Shown here piece after piece: positions 1 to 10,530 of a stretch of DNA of 64,000 bases. The notes under the pieces were generated by a model. The model did no database searches. It was given only the letters and a program-made list of their open reading frames with translations, and was not told the DNA's origin. Source of the DNA: Antilocapra americana (Eukaryota > Chordata > Mammalia > Artiodactyla > Antilocapridae); contig ML662442.1 in NCBI GenBank assembly GCA_007570785.1, positions 28,438,724 through 28,502,723 on the forward strand, written 5' to 3'. How positions within the stretch are numbered: the stretch's first letter is position 1; every line of letters begins with the position of its first letter. Both the position numbers and the translations under genes were made by a program.

Positions 1-429
1 GATTGTGAGAGCTGGACTGTAAAGAAGGCAGTATGCCAAAGAATTGATACCTTCTAACTGTGGTGCTGGAGAAGACTCCTGAAAGTCCCCTGGACAGCAA
101 AGAGATCAAACCAGTCAATCTTAAAGGAGATCAACCCTGAATATTCACTGTAAGAACTGATGCTGAAGCTGAAGCTCCAGTATGTTGGTCACCTGATATG
201 AAGAGATGACTCTTTGGAAAAGTCCCTGATGCTGGCAAAGATTGAGAGTAGAAGGAGAAGAGGACATTAGAGGATGAGATGGCTGGACGGCCTCACTGAT
301 GCAATGAACATGAACTTCAGCAAACTCCAGGGGATGGTGAGGGACAGGGAAGCCTGGAATGCAGCAGTTTTGAGGTTGCACAGAGTCAGACACAACTGGG
401 TGACTAAACAACAACAACAAAAACAACAA
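1..429 (+). mobile_element. BovB LINE, 3' terminal fragment (cut by window edge)
   Basis: This matches the last ~430 nt of a BovB (RTE clade) non-LTR retrotransposon. It reads from the C-terminal codons of the ORF (gagagctggactgtaaagaa, then ctggagaagactcctgaaag) through the 3' end, and closes with an (aac)n-rich tail at about 405-429. The same blocks recur in nine other copies in this window. The frame is broken by stops, so nothing is translatable. The left end lies outside the window, so the 5' extent is unknown. Confidence 0.93.
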
Positions 430-1124
430 TGCTTGTAAAGAGGGTGAAATGAGTTAGCATAATAAAACACTTGGACCACATTTCTAGAAGGTATTATCTT
501 AATAATCAGTATTTGCTAGTAATTTCCAGCAAAATGCCTTGTGCATATTAAAGGAATATTTTCAATTATATTTATGGCAACTATTTTTAAAGTCATATTA
601 TTTAATTGCTTATTTCAGTATGCAGTACTAAGCAAAAATGTTTTAGCTACTTTTGCTGACATTAAAGCTTTTAACGTTTCTAAATTAATAGACATTCTTA
701 TAATGATAGTTCTCAAGAGTCCATCACAAATGGCAATTTAATGAAGACGGTGTACAGTAGCTATCCCTTAAGAATTTATTGGATAGTGATTCATCTACAT
801 TTTGTGAAGGAGGTCTAATTTTCCAAGAAGACATTGACTTCACAAGAATATATAAATTTTGACCAACTCATACCGTTTTAAACTGATTCCCTTTTTCCTT
901 AAATATACACATAGTAAAACAGTATTTGATTTATAATATTATGAACCAGTTAATAATGAAAAAGATGAAAAACATAGTTAGCTAAGTTTGAGGTAAAGGA
1001 AGAGGAGGAGGAGAAGGGGAGCAAGGAAATGAGAGTGGATATAGAAGTGGAAGAGGAAGGGGAAAGGTATAAGAAGGAAAAAAAGAATGGCATTCATGAC
1101 TGATACTCCAGAACGAACATAGGT
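430..1124. other. AT-rich DNA, no gene recognised
   Basis: No coding signal or repeat family is recognised. A 66-codon open frame at 541-741 has no domain-like composition and looks like chance. A purine-rich low-complexity tract (GAA/GGA-rich) runs from about 990 to 1090. Confidence 0.6.
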
Positions 1125-3500
1125 ACCTATTTACCCCAGCAATATACCTTGAAAAGAATATTCTTCCTCATTGAAATGGTCTTGGTACTTTTGTCAAAAA
1201 TCAGTTCATGATAAATATAATAACTTATGCAAGGACTTTCCATAAGTTTTGCAATTTTGCTTTATTATTTTCAAGACCATTTTGGCTATCCTAGGTCCCT
1301 CACATTTCCATGTGAAAATCTGTAGAATATTTGGGAAATATTGTTGTATCTCCACAATATTAATTTTCCCATCTTTGAACAAGGTATTTCTATTTATTTA
1401 GGTCTTCTTTAATTACTTTTATTGATTTTTTGTAGTATTTGCTGTACAAGTCTTGAATCTTTCTTGTTAAATATAGTCCTAAATATTTTATTCTTTCTGA
1501 TGCTGCTGTAATTAGGATTGATTTCTTAATTTCACCTTTATTCATTGCCAGTATATAGAGAAACAGTTGATTTTTGTATATTGGTTTGGTACCCTGAAAT
1601 CCTTACTGAATTTGTTTATAAAGTACTTTACTGGATTTGTTTATAAGGAATCTTACTGTATTTGTTTATAAGCTCTAATGATTTACATGTGCATCTGTCT
1701 GTTGCATGTTCCTCAGAATTCTATGTGGAAAAGATTGAGTCATCTGCAGAGATAGTTTTACTTCTTCCATTCCTATCTGGATATCTTTGATTTCTTCTGA
1801 GAAACAAATTGCCTTGGCTAGAATCTCTAGAAGTAGTTAGAGAGGTTATCTTTGATTTGCTTTTGCTCTCAGAAGAAAGGTTTTTATTTTTATTTTATCA
1901 TTTGATATGTTGTCAATTCTGGTTATTTTGTAGATGCTCTTTTTCAGATTGAGAAATAACCTTATCCTTAGTGAATTATTCTGAAAGTGTGTTGGTTTTG
2001 CCAGATGCTTTTTCTGCATCTACTGAGATAACTCCATGAGTTACCTTTTATTCTACTGATGTGCTTTATTACATTGATCTTCATATGTTGAATGTGTATT
2101 AATCTTCTATCCTACAACACTGTTAGACACACTTGTGAGTCCTAGTAACTATTTTTTTTTCAGATTTTCTATAAAAAGTCTTAGTTATTTGTGAATAAAT
2201 TAGATTGTAGTTTATCTCTTCCAATCTAGAAATCTTTTTTTAACAATTCATTTGACTTACTTTATTGCATGGCTATCAACACTTCTGCTTTGTATTGACA
2301 GTGGATATCCTTGCCTTATTCACGCTTTTAGAAGAAAGCATTCATCTGTAATCACTCAGCACGATGTGAGTTTTAGGTATGGATGCTCTTTACCAAGTTG
2401 AATGAGTTACTTTTGTTGATAGTCCACACAGAGGATCTTTTTAAAATCAGGAATGAACACTGAATTGCGTCAGATGATATGTACTATATCCATGAAGATG
2501 ATCATATAGCATTTACTTTTTTTAGTTTGCTAATATGGTGAATTATGTTGATTGAAATTCAAATGTTTATCCTAAAGTAAAACCCACTGAATAATAATGT
2601 TGTTGCTTTTTAGTTGCTCAGTCATGTCTGACTCTTTGCAACTGTATGGGCTATAGCCCACCAGGCCCCTCTGTCCATGGGACTTTTCAGGCAAGAATAG
2701 TGGAGTGGGTTGTCATTTCTTTCTCCAGGGGATCTTCCCAACCAGGGAACATCTTCCCAAGCCACATATCCTGCTTGGCAGGCAGAGTCTTTACCACTGA
2801 GCTACTCACTTGTATATGTTGTATTTGATTTGCTAAATCTTTGTTGAAAAATTTTACACTTATGCACAAAAGAGTTTCTGATCTATACAGTTCACTTTTC
2901 TTTAACATCTTTATTGGTTTTGGTATCAAAATAATTCTAACTCCATAGAATAAGCTATGTAGAAGTACTCTTGCCATTTCAATTTTCTGGAAGAACTTAT
3001 ATAAGAAGTTGATATTATCTCTCCCTTAAATATTTATTTGAATTTACCAGTGAAGCCATATGGCCTACAAGTTTTGTTACAGATAATGTTTAACTCTAAA
3101 TTTAATTTGAAAAGAATATCAATAAAGAAATATTGAAGATTGTCTTGATTTTTCTTTAGTGAGTTTCAGTTCATCTCATTCAAGAAATTTGTCCATTTAA
3201 CCTAAGTTGTTAAATTTATTGGTTAAATTTGCTTTATTCCATTATTATACTTTTCATATATGTAGAATGTCAATGGATGCCAGACTTTTGATTCCTGATA
3301 TTGGAAATTTGTGTCTTCTTTCTTTTTCCATAATCAATCTAACTAGACATTAATCAATTTTACTGATCTTCTCAAAAAAGAGAGTTTTGGTTTTGTTGAT
3401 TTTTCTCTATTTTTTCTACTTCCTATTTTATTGATTTCTTCTCTGATATTTATCATTTCTACGCTCTTGCTTATTTCTGTATCTTTCTTCTTTATTTCTG
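1125..3500 (-). mobile_element. Old mammalian L1 relic, ORF2 C-terminal half (antisense)
   Basis: The plus strand reads as the reverse complement of L1 ORF2, from its C-terminal part toward the RT core. Landmarks include cttggtacttttgtcaaaaa (1182-1201), the stretch around 1420-1500 ending in tattttattctttctgatgc, and tttttctgcatctactgaga (2010-2029). Many indels and stops make it a dead fossil. A Bov-tA SINE splits it at 2604-2815. A related antisense block at 4425-4760 is probably the same copy beyond inserted sequence. Confidence 0.8.
2604..2815 (-). mobile_element. Bov-tA-type SINE inside L1
   Basis: This is a tRNA-Glu-derived SINE read in reverse. It opens with the BovB-like tail complement (ttgctcagtcatgtctgact) and ends with the complement of the tRNA-like head (aggcagagtctttaccactg). 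It is flanked by a 7-bp direct repeat ATGTTGT (2597-2603 and 2816-2822). L1 sequence resumes directly on the other side, which places the SINE after the L1. It is not a tRNA gene. Confidence 0.9.
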
Positions 3501-3604
3501 AAATTATGAAAAAATTATAACATTTACAGGAGACTTGGAAAATACAGAACAAAGTTACATATAGTTCCACTATATATTACAATTGTTTGTTTAAAGAATT
3601 TTAG

Positions 3605-4085
3605 TTGGGGTTTCAATGCCAAACTCTCAGAAATTAATAGAATGAATGTACAGAGAAGTAGAAGAATATAGTAGACTTGCACCGGGATGACCCAGAGGGA
3701 TGGAATCGGGAGGGCGATTCTGGAAGGGGAACACATGTATACCCATGGCAGATTCATGTCAATGCATGGCAAAACCAACACGATAATATAAAGAAAAAAA
3801 AATAAATTTAAAAAAAGAAAGAAAGAAATATATAGTAGGCCTGAAAATCATTATGAACCAGTTCAACATAATTAAGATTTACACAATTTTCATACAACAG
3901 TAGGATACAAATTCTATTTAATTCCCACAGACTATAAACTAGGAGACACTGGAACATATCCAGAGACATACGACCAGGTACATGAATTTCATGATCTAAA
4001 GGTATTGAAATTACACCAAGTCTGTTCTTCTATTACTGTGGAATTATGTTAGAGATCAATACCAAAAGACATTTGAAAACAGCTC
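3605..4085 (+). mobile_element. Old L1 relic, ORF2 endonuclease region
   Basis: The sense strand resembles the L1 ORF2 endonuclease stretch, starting near ccaaactctcagaaattaat (3620) and continuing through agaatatagtag...cctgaaaatcattatgaacc to agagatcaataccaaaag. It is degenerate and has no usable frame. A younger L1 3' end interrupts it at 3675-3823, and it lies between antisense L1 blocks. Confidence 0.6.
3675..3823 (+). mobile_element. Ruminant L1 3' end, severely 5'-truncated
   Basis: It contains typical bovine L1 3'UTR text: gggatgacccagagggatgg, a G-rich stretch, aacacatgtatacccatggc, atggcaaaaccaacacgata, then an A-rich tail. An imperfect direct repeat of the aagaatatagtag type lies at 3661-3674 and 3824-3838, consistent with target-primed insertion into the older L1. 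Confidence 0.82.
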
Positions 4086-4424
4086 ATATATTTTCAATCT
4101 TTTATGTAATATATACGTAAATAGTATGTATAATATATATATTTTAGAAAACAAGAATTTTTGCCTAGATAAAAATTTGTAACATTTTGATTCCACTTGT
4201 TTCACTTAGTATGAAAAGAATGCTAGATTTCTAATTTATATTCACTCAAAATTTTAAAATAGTTCCATGTATTTTGGAATCTAGTATTACTGCTATAAGT
4301 CTAGGAAGTTTCTTATCTAATCCAGTTCTGAGAATATCAAGAAACATGCTATGGGAAAAAAAAAGATTGGCATTAACTAAAATACAGATTTTGCTTTTGT
4401 CCAAATCTCACAAAATTTTATTCT
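4086..4424. other. Unassigned AT-rich DNA
   Basis: No gene or clear repeat identity. Short (ta)n-rich runs occur near 4110-4145. It may be decayed L1 joining the flanking blocks. Confidence 0.5.
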
Positions 4425-4760
4425 AGCATCCATTATTTGTTTCCATACCTTATGCTTTTGCTTATCTTGGATTCAATGAGCTCTCCTTTTCTTTAATTTT
4501 GGGTTTTATTTTTGAAGCTGACATAACTGATTTGAGAACTTTCTTCCTTTGAACATATGATTTCATTCTCACTCAGTTCACAATATTTTATAATTTCCCA
4601 TTTTCTATATTACTTGATCTATGGGTTATTTAGAAGTGTTGCATTTAGTTTCCATAAATGTGCAGATTTCTTCAAATAGTTTTTGTTATTTTTAATTTAA
4701 TATTATTATTAGAGAACATACTTTGTGCTTATGTCTTTTTAAAATATTTGCTTATCATTT
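4425..4760 (-). mobile_element. Old L1 relic (antisense), probably continuing the 1125-3500 copy
   Basis: The plus strand shows antisense L1 ORF2 text: gatctatgggttatttagaagtgt (about 4616-4639) and agagaacatactttgtgctt (4712-4731). It is decayed and has no open frame. Confidence 0.7.
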
Positions 4761-6415
4761 GGTGCATTTGTTAAAATCACTGGCTTTGAGCAATTATATT
4801 GTAATTTGCTTTCATAATGTTTTCCTCTTATTTTTTAATGTTGAGCCATTATTTGTTCAAGTAACCTTCCTCTACCTCTGCTGAGCCTTTTCAGACTAAC
4901 CTGTCCCACCGTTCACTCATGCTATGATCAGTTTGAGTTTTAGTCAGTGTGTTTCATTTGAATAATTTTTACTGTTATGTATTCAAATTCAATCATCTTA
5001 TTTTGCCATATACAATACTCCTTTAATTCCATCCACGGTATTTTCATCTTAAATATTGAAATTTCATCTGTAGAGGTTTAGTTTAAAAAATTTATAGGCT
5101 TTATTTTAGAGCAGTTTTAGGGTCACAGAAAAATTGAGAGGAAAGCATAGAGGTTTCATATACTTCACCAGCATATCCTACACTAACTCATTCACCATCA
5201 AATCCCTATCACTGTGGTACATCTGTTACAATTGATGGACCACTTTTGACACACCATCATCAACCAAAGCCCAGAGTTTACATTCCAGTTCACTCTGTGT
5301 TGTCCATTCTGTGGTTTTGGATAAAAGTAGAATGACATGTCACCATTGTAGAATTACACAGAATAGTTTCACTACCCTAAAAATACTTTGTGCTCAGCTT
5401 ATTAATCCCTTTCTCCCCCTACCCCAGTCACTGACCTTTTTACTGTCTTTATAGTTTTGCAGAGTTGGAATCAGTATGCAGCCTTTGCTAGATTTGGTTT
5501 CTTTGACTTGGCAATATGCATTTCCATGGCTTAATAACATATTCTTCTTTAGCACTAAATGTTTTTCCATTTTCAACTGAATGTTTATTTCCTCACCTAC
5601 TGAACAACATTTTAGTTGCCTCCAAGTTTGGACTATTATGAATAGAGCTGCTATCCGTGTGCAGATTTTTGTTTGACGTAAGATTTCAGCTTCTTTAGAT
5701 AAATTTCAAGGACAACAATTATTGGATCACACTGTAAAATTATGTTTAGTTTTATCAGAAACTGCCAAGCTCTCTTCCAAAATGGCTGTGCCATTATGCA
5801 TTCCCAACAATGAATTTCTGTTACTGTATAACCTTGCCAGCATTTGATGTTATCAATGTTTTGAATTTTTGCCATTCCTACAGGGATGTAGTGATATTTC
5901 ATTTTAATTTTAAATTACCTAATGACATATGATGTTGAATATGTTTTCATATGATCACTTCCTACCATATATCATCATGATAAGGTGTGTGTTCAAGTGT
6001 TTGGCCCATATTTTAGTTGGGTTGTTCATTTCCTTGTTTTTTAGTTTAATAGTTCATGCATTCTGGATAGCAGTCCTTTATCACTCCTTCATGGATAACT
6101 GCCTTGTTGTGGTGCAAGGGCTTGCGTAACTTGATGAAACTATGAGCCATGCCATATAGGGCCACCTAAGATGGATGGGTCATAGCAGACAGTTCTGACA
6201 AAACATGTTCCACTGAAGGAGGGAATGGCAAACCACCCCAGTATACTTGCCGTGAGAACTTCATAAACTGTATAAAAGGACAAAAAGACATGACACTGAA
6301 AGATGAGTTGCCCAGGTCTGAAAGTGTCCAACATGCTACTGGGGCAGAGCAGAAAACTACTAATATCCCCCAAAAGAATGAAGCAGCTGTGCCAAAGCAG
6401 AAATGACATTCAAAT

Positions 6416-9400
6416 GTGGATGTGTCTGGTAATGAAAGTAAAATCCAGCATTGCAAAGAGCAATATTGCATAGGAATCTGGAATGTAAGTTCCATGAATC
6501 AAGGCAAACTGGATGTGATTAAGCAGGAGATAGTAATAATAAACATCAACATCTTAGGAATCAGTGAAATAAAATGGACAGGGATGGGTGAATTTAATTC
6601 CGATGACCAACATATCTACTACTTTGGGCAAGAATCCCATAGAAGAAATGGAGTAACCCTCATAATCAACAAGAGTCAGAAATGCACTGCTTGAGGCAAC
6701 CTCAAAAATGACAGAATGATCTTAGTTCATTTCTAAGGCAAGCCATTCAACATCACAGTAATCCAAGTCCATGTCCCTACCACTGATGCCAAAGAAACTG
6801 AAGTTGATCAGTTCTATGAAGACCTAGAAGACCTCTTAGAACACCAAAAAAAAAAAAAAAAAAAAGATGTTCTATTTATCACTGGGGATTTAAATGCAAA
6901 AGTAGGAAGCCTAGAGATACCTGGAGTAACAGGCCAAGTTTGGCCTTGGAGAACAACATGAAGCAGGGAAAAGGCTAACTGAAATCTGCCAAGAAAATGC
7001 ATTAATCATAGCAAATATCCTTTTTAAATAACACAAGAGATGACTTTACACATGGACATTACCAAATGACCAATACCGAAATCAAATTAATTACATTCTT
7101 TATAGCCAAAAATGGAGAAGCTGTATACAGTCAGCAAAAACAGGACCTGGAGCTGACTGTGGCTCAGATCATCAGCTTCTCATAGCAAAATTCAGGCTTA
7201 AACTAAAGAAAGTGGGGAAAACCACTAGACCAGGTTTGACTTAAATCTAATTCTCCATGAATATTAAGTGGAGGTAATGAATAGATTCAAGTGATTAGAA
7301 CGTGTAAACAGTGTGCCTGAAGACACATTATAGACAGAGATCCATAATACTATAGAGGAGGCAGCTAACAAAATCATTCCAAAGTAAAAGAAAAGCAGTA
7401 AGGCAAAGTGGTTATCTGAGGCTTTACAAGTAGCTAAAGAAAGAAGGGATGTGAAAAGCAAGGGAGAAAAGGAAAAGTATATCCAACTAAATGCAGATTA
7501 CCAAAGAATAGTTCAGAGAGAGAAGAAGACCTTCTCCAATGAACAGTGCATAAAACTAAAAGAAAAAAAAACCGAAGGGAAAAGACTAGAGTTCACTTTA
7601 GGAAACTTGGAGATATCAAGGGAATATTTTGCCTAAAGATGTATACAATAAAGGACATAATTGGTAAAGATCTAGTAGATGCTGAAGAGATCAAGAAGAG
7701 ATGGAAAGAATACATGGAAAAACTATAAAAAAGATCTAGATGAACCGGATGACTATCATGGTGTGGTCAGCCATCCAGAGCCAGACATTCAGGAGAGCGA
7801 AGTCAAGGGAGCCTTAGGAAGTACTGCTGCTAATAAAGCTAGTGGATGCAATAGGATTCCAGTAAAACTATTCAAAACCCTAAAGGATAAAGGCATCAAC
7901 GTATTGCTTTTAATATGTGAGCAAATCTGAAAGACCCAGCAGTGGCCTCATGACTAGAAAAGGTCTATCCTCATCCCAATTCCAAAGAAGGGTAGTACTA
8001 AAGAATGTGCTAATAATTGGACAATTGCGCTCATCTCCCATGTTAGTAAGGTCATGCTTAAAATCTTGCATGCTAGCCTTCAGCATTATGTGGACCAAGA
8101 ACTTCCAGATGTCCAAGCTGGATTTAGAAAAGGAAGAGGAAGCAGAGATCAAATTACCAACATTTTCTGGATCATAGAGAAAGCTAGGGATTTCCAGAAA
8201 AACATCTACCTCTGTTTCACCATCTCTGCCAAAGCCTTTGATTGTATGGATCATAACAAACTGTGAAAATCTCTTAAAGAGGTGAGAATACCAAATCATC
8301 TTACCTGTCTCTTGAGAAGCCTATATACTGGTCAAGAATCAACAGTCAGAACCCTGTATGGAACAAATGATTGATACAAGATTGAGAAAAAAGTACAACA
8401 GGGTCGTCTGCTGTCACCCTGTTTGTTTAATCTATACACCGAGCATATCGTGAGAAATGTCAGGACTGCGTGAGTTACAAGCTGGAAATGAGATCAGTGG
8501 CAAAAATATCAACAACCTCGGATATGAGGATGATACCACTCTAAAGTCAGACAGTGAAAAGGAACTAAAGAGCTTCTTGATTCTCGGGGCTGGTGCATCG
8601 AGATTTCCCGGGGGGAGGGAGGAGGGAGGGAGGAGGGAGGGGTTTCTGGAGGTGGAGCATATGTAAACCTATGGTGATATCATGGCATTGTATGACAAAA
8701 ACAATAAAAGGGAGGAAAAAAATAAATATAAATATAACAGTAGGTATATGTACAAAAAAAAATAAAAATAAAAATAAAAAAAAGAGCTTCTTGATGAAGG
8801 TGAAGGAGAGTGAAAGAGTCGGCTTAAAACTAAATATTAAAAAAAAAGAGAAAAAACTAAGGTTGTGGCATCTGGCCCCATTACTTCATGCTGAACAGAG
8901 AGGAAAAAGGTGGAAGTAGTGACAGATTTCCTGTTCTTGGGCTTTAAAATCACTGCAGATGGTGACTGCAGTCATGAAATGAGAAGACGTTTGCTTTCTG
9001 GCAGGAAAGTGATGACAAACCTAGATAGTGTGTTGAAAAGCAGCAACTTTACTCTGCCGACAAAGGTCTGTGTAGTCAGGCTATGGTTTTCCCAGTGGTC
9101 ATGTATGACTGTGAGAGCTGGACTGTAAAGAAGATGGAGCACTGAAGAATTGATACCTTCGATCTATAGTGCTGGAGAAGACTCCTGAAAGTTCCTCGGA
9201 CAACAAGAATATCAAATCGGTCAATCTTAAGGGAAACCAACCCTGAATACTCATTGGAAGAACTGATGCTGAAGCTGAAACTCCCTTATTTTGGTCATCT
9301 GATACAAACAGCTCTTTCCTTGAAATAGTTCCTGATGCTGGGAAAGATTGAGGACAGAAGGAAGAGAGAGCATCAGAGGATGAGATGGCTTGATATATCA

Positions 9401-9500
9401 CCAATGCAATGGACATGAATTTGGGCAAATTTTGCAAGATGGTGAGGGACAGAGAGGCCTGGCATGCTACAGTCCATGGGGTCGCATAGAGTCAGACATG
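6416..9500 (+). pseudogene. BovB ORF2 pseudogene (endonuclease and reverse transcriptase)
   Basis: In BovB this protein nicks DNA and reverse-transcribes its own RNA. Remnants in order are an apurinic-like endonuclease start (GIWNVSSMNQGK...LGISEIKWTGMGEFNSDD, 6416-6694, then a stop); the linker (7451-7930); RT fingers/palm (ELPDVQAGFRKGRGSRDQ, then KAFDCMDHNKL at 8054-8266); and the RT catalytic box at 8523-8534, which reads YEDD where family members have YADD. The C-terminal part is at 8910-9128. At least four stops or frameshifts and a nested L1 break it, so it cannot encode enzyme. The exact start codon of the ancestral ORF cannot be fixed. Confidence 0.88.
8582..8780 (+). mobile_element. 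Young L1 3' end nested in BovB
   Basis: It begins tctcggggctggtgcatcga and contains a G-rich tract (8610-8642) and gcatatgtaaacctatggtg, almost the same 3'UTR as the full-length L1 at 33894-40437. A perfect 15-bp duplication AAAGAGCTTCTTGAT flanks it (8567-8581 and 8781-8795). The tail is bipartite: an A-rich part to about 8735, a non-A segment at 8736-8753, then a second A-rich part. It is a 5'-truncated insertion of about 0.2 kb from the same L1 subfamily as the full-length copy. Confidence 0.92.
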
Positions 9501-9747
9501 ACTGGGCCACTGAACAACATTTATCACATGTGTCTTTTGCAAATATTTTCTCCAGCTCTGTGGCTTATTCTAATTCTTTTGGCAATGTCTTTCACAGAGC
9601 CAATGCTTTTACTTTTAATTAAATTTAAATTCTCATTTTTTTTTCTTTCATAGATTGTGTCTACCACCCAACCCAAATCCTCTAGATTTTTTTCCTATGT
9701 TATCTTCTTCTAGGAGTTTTATACTTTTTGCATTTTACATGTAGGCC

Positions 9748-10430
9748 TGAGACAGTAACAGGTAGGAAGTGCAGAGGTCCATAAGCAACAGGAGGAAATA
9801 AACTGTAAGTGGCAGAAATATTTTTCCTTACACAAAATTAAAAGAAGCTTCTTTTAATTCCATATTAATGACACCTGATTCTACCTGAACTTCTCTCAAA
9901 CCTTGAGCTAACCAATGATTTTTCTTAAGGAAATATTTATCTTAAGCTATGTTAATGAAACTATGTATTTGCTTTGGAATCTGCCGTTCTTTGAAATGGT
10001 TCCACCTAAGACTACCTTTTTTGCTTTTCCCAAATCTTGGGCTGATGATGGCTCCACAAACTAGTATTCATGTCAACTGTTTCATGGCCAGGGATGACAC
10101 ACCTTGTGCCATTTTACCTCCAAAATGCATATTGTGGAACAGGGGCCTGGTGAGACTCCCTCAGCCTTGAGGTGTTCGTCTTACCTGACTAGAAACTCGC
10201 TAACAGACCTAAAACACCTTGCTAAAGACTAGCAAGTCGGCAGGCACTCTTTCTGCCCGCTTCTTATGTCCATGACAGAAGCTTTCTCAATCTCTTTTAT
10301 ACGTTAATAAAATTCTGTAGCAGAAAAAGCTCTGAGTGATCAAGCCTGGTCTCTGGGCCCAGATCAAAATCCTCTCCTCAGGAGGTCAAAAATCCTGGCG
10401 TAGCAAACGTCGCACAGCAGCAACCTTTCA
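9748..10430 (+). mobile_element. Solo LTR of an endogenous retrovirus
   Basis: A 683-bp unit starts TGAGACAG and ends CCTTTCA, so it has TG...CA ends. GGCC flanks it exactly on both sides (9744-9747 and 10431-10434), inside an older L1 that reads continuously once the unit is removed. A polyadenylation signal AATAAA lies at 10306-10311 and supports plus orientation. There is no internal viral coding sequence, so only the LTR left by LTR-LTR recombination remains. The family is not assigned; a 4-bp duplication is usual for gammaretrovirus-like (class I) elements. Confidence 0.82.
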
Positions 10431-10530
10431 GGCCTATGACCCACTTGCAGTTACTTTTTGTAAAATAAGTAAGGTCTGTGTTTAGATTCATTGCTTTGCA
10501 TTTGGAACTTTCAAGTTCAATCCTTTTTAT

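Larger units (their letters stand above)
6085..9519 (+). mobile_element. Complete-length BovB (RTE) LINE, defective
   Basis: It spans from a typical BovB 5' end (gtaacttgatgaaactatga and agccatgccatatagggcca near 6128-6163) to the 3' end (gtcagacatgactgggccac). Exact 8-bp target duplications TTTATCAC flank it (6077-6084 and 9520-9527). Without the nested L1 piece (8582-8780) and its extra 15-bp duplication it is about 3.2 kb, the expected full length. Other BovB copies here are 5'-truncated. It is inactivated by many stops and frameshifts and by an A20 run at 6846-6865. Confidence 0.92.
5080..10530 (-). mobile_element. Old mammalian L1 copy, 3'UTR plus ORF2 C-terminus, split by two younger insertions
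   Basis: Antisense L1 text begins near gagcagttttagggtcacag (about 5110) and runs to cagtcctttatcac (6084). It resumes at 9528 (atgtgtcttttgcaaatatt), stops at 9747, and resumes again at 10435 (tatgacccacttgcag...aaggtctgtgtttagattca). The three pieces join collinearly once the BovB (6085-9519) and the LTR (9748-10430) are removed, so this L1 predates both. It has no intact reading frame. Confidence 0.82.
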
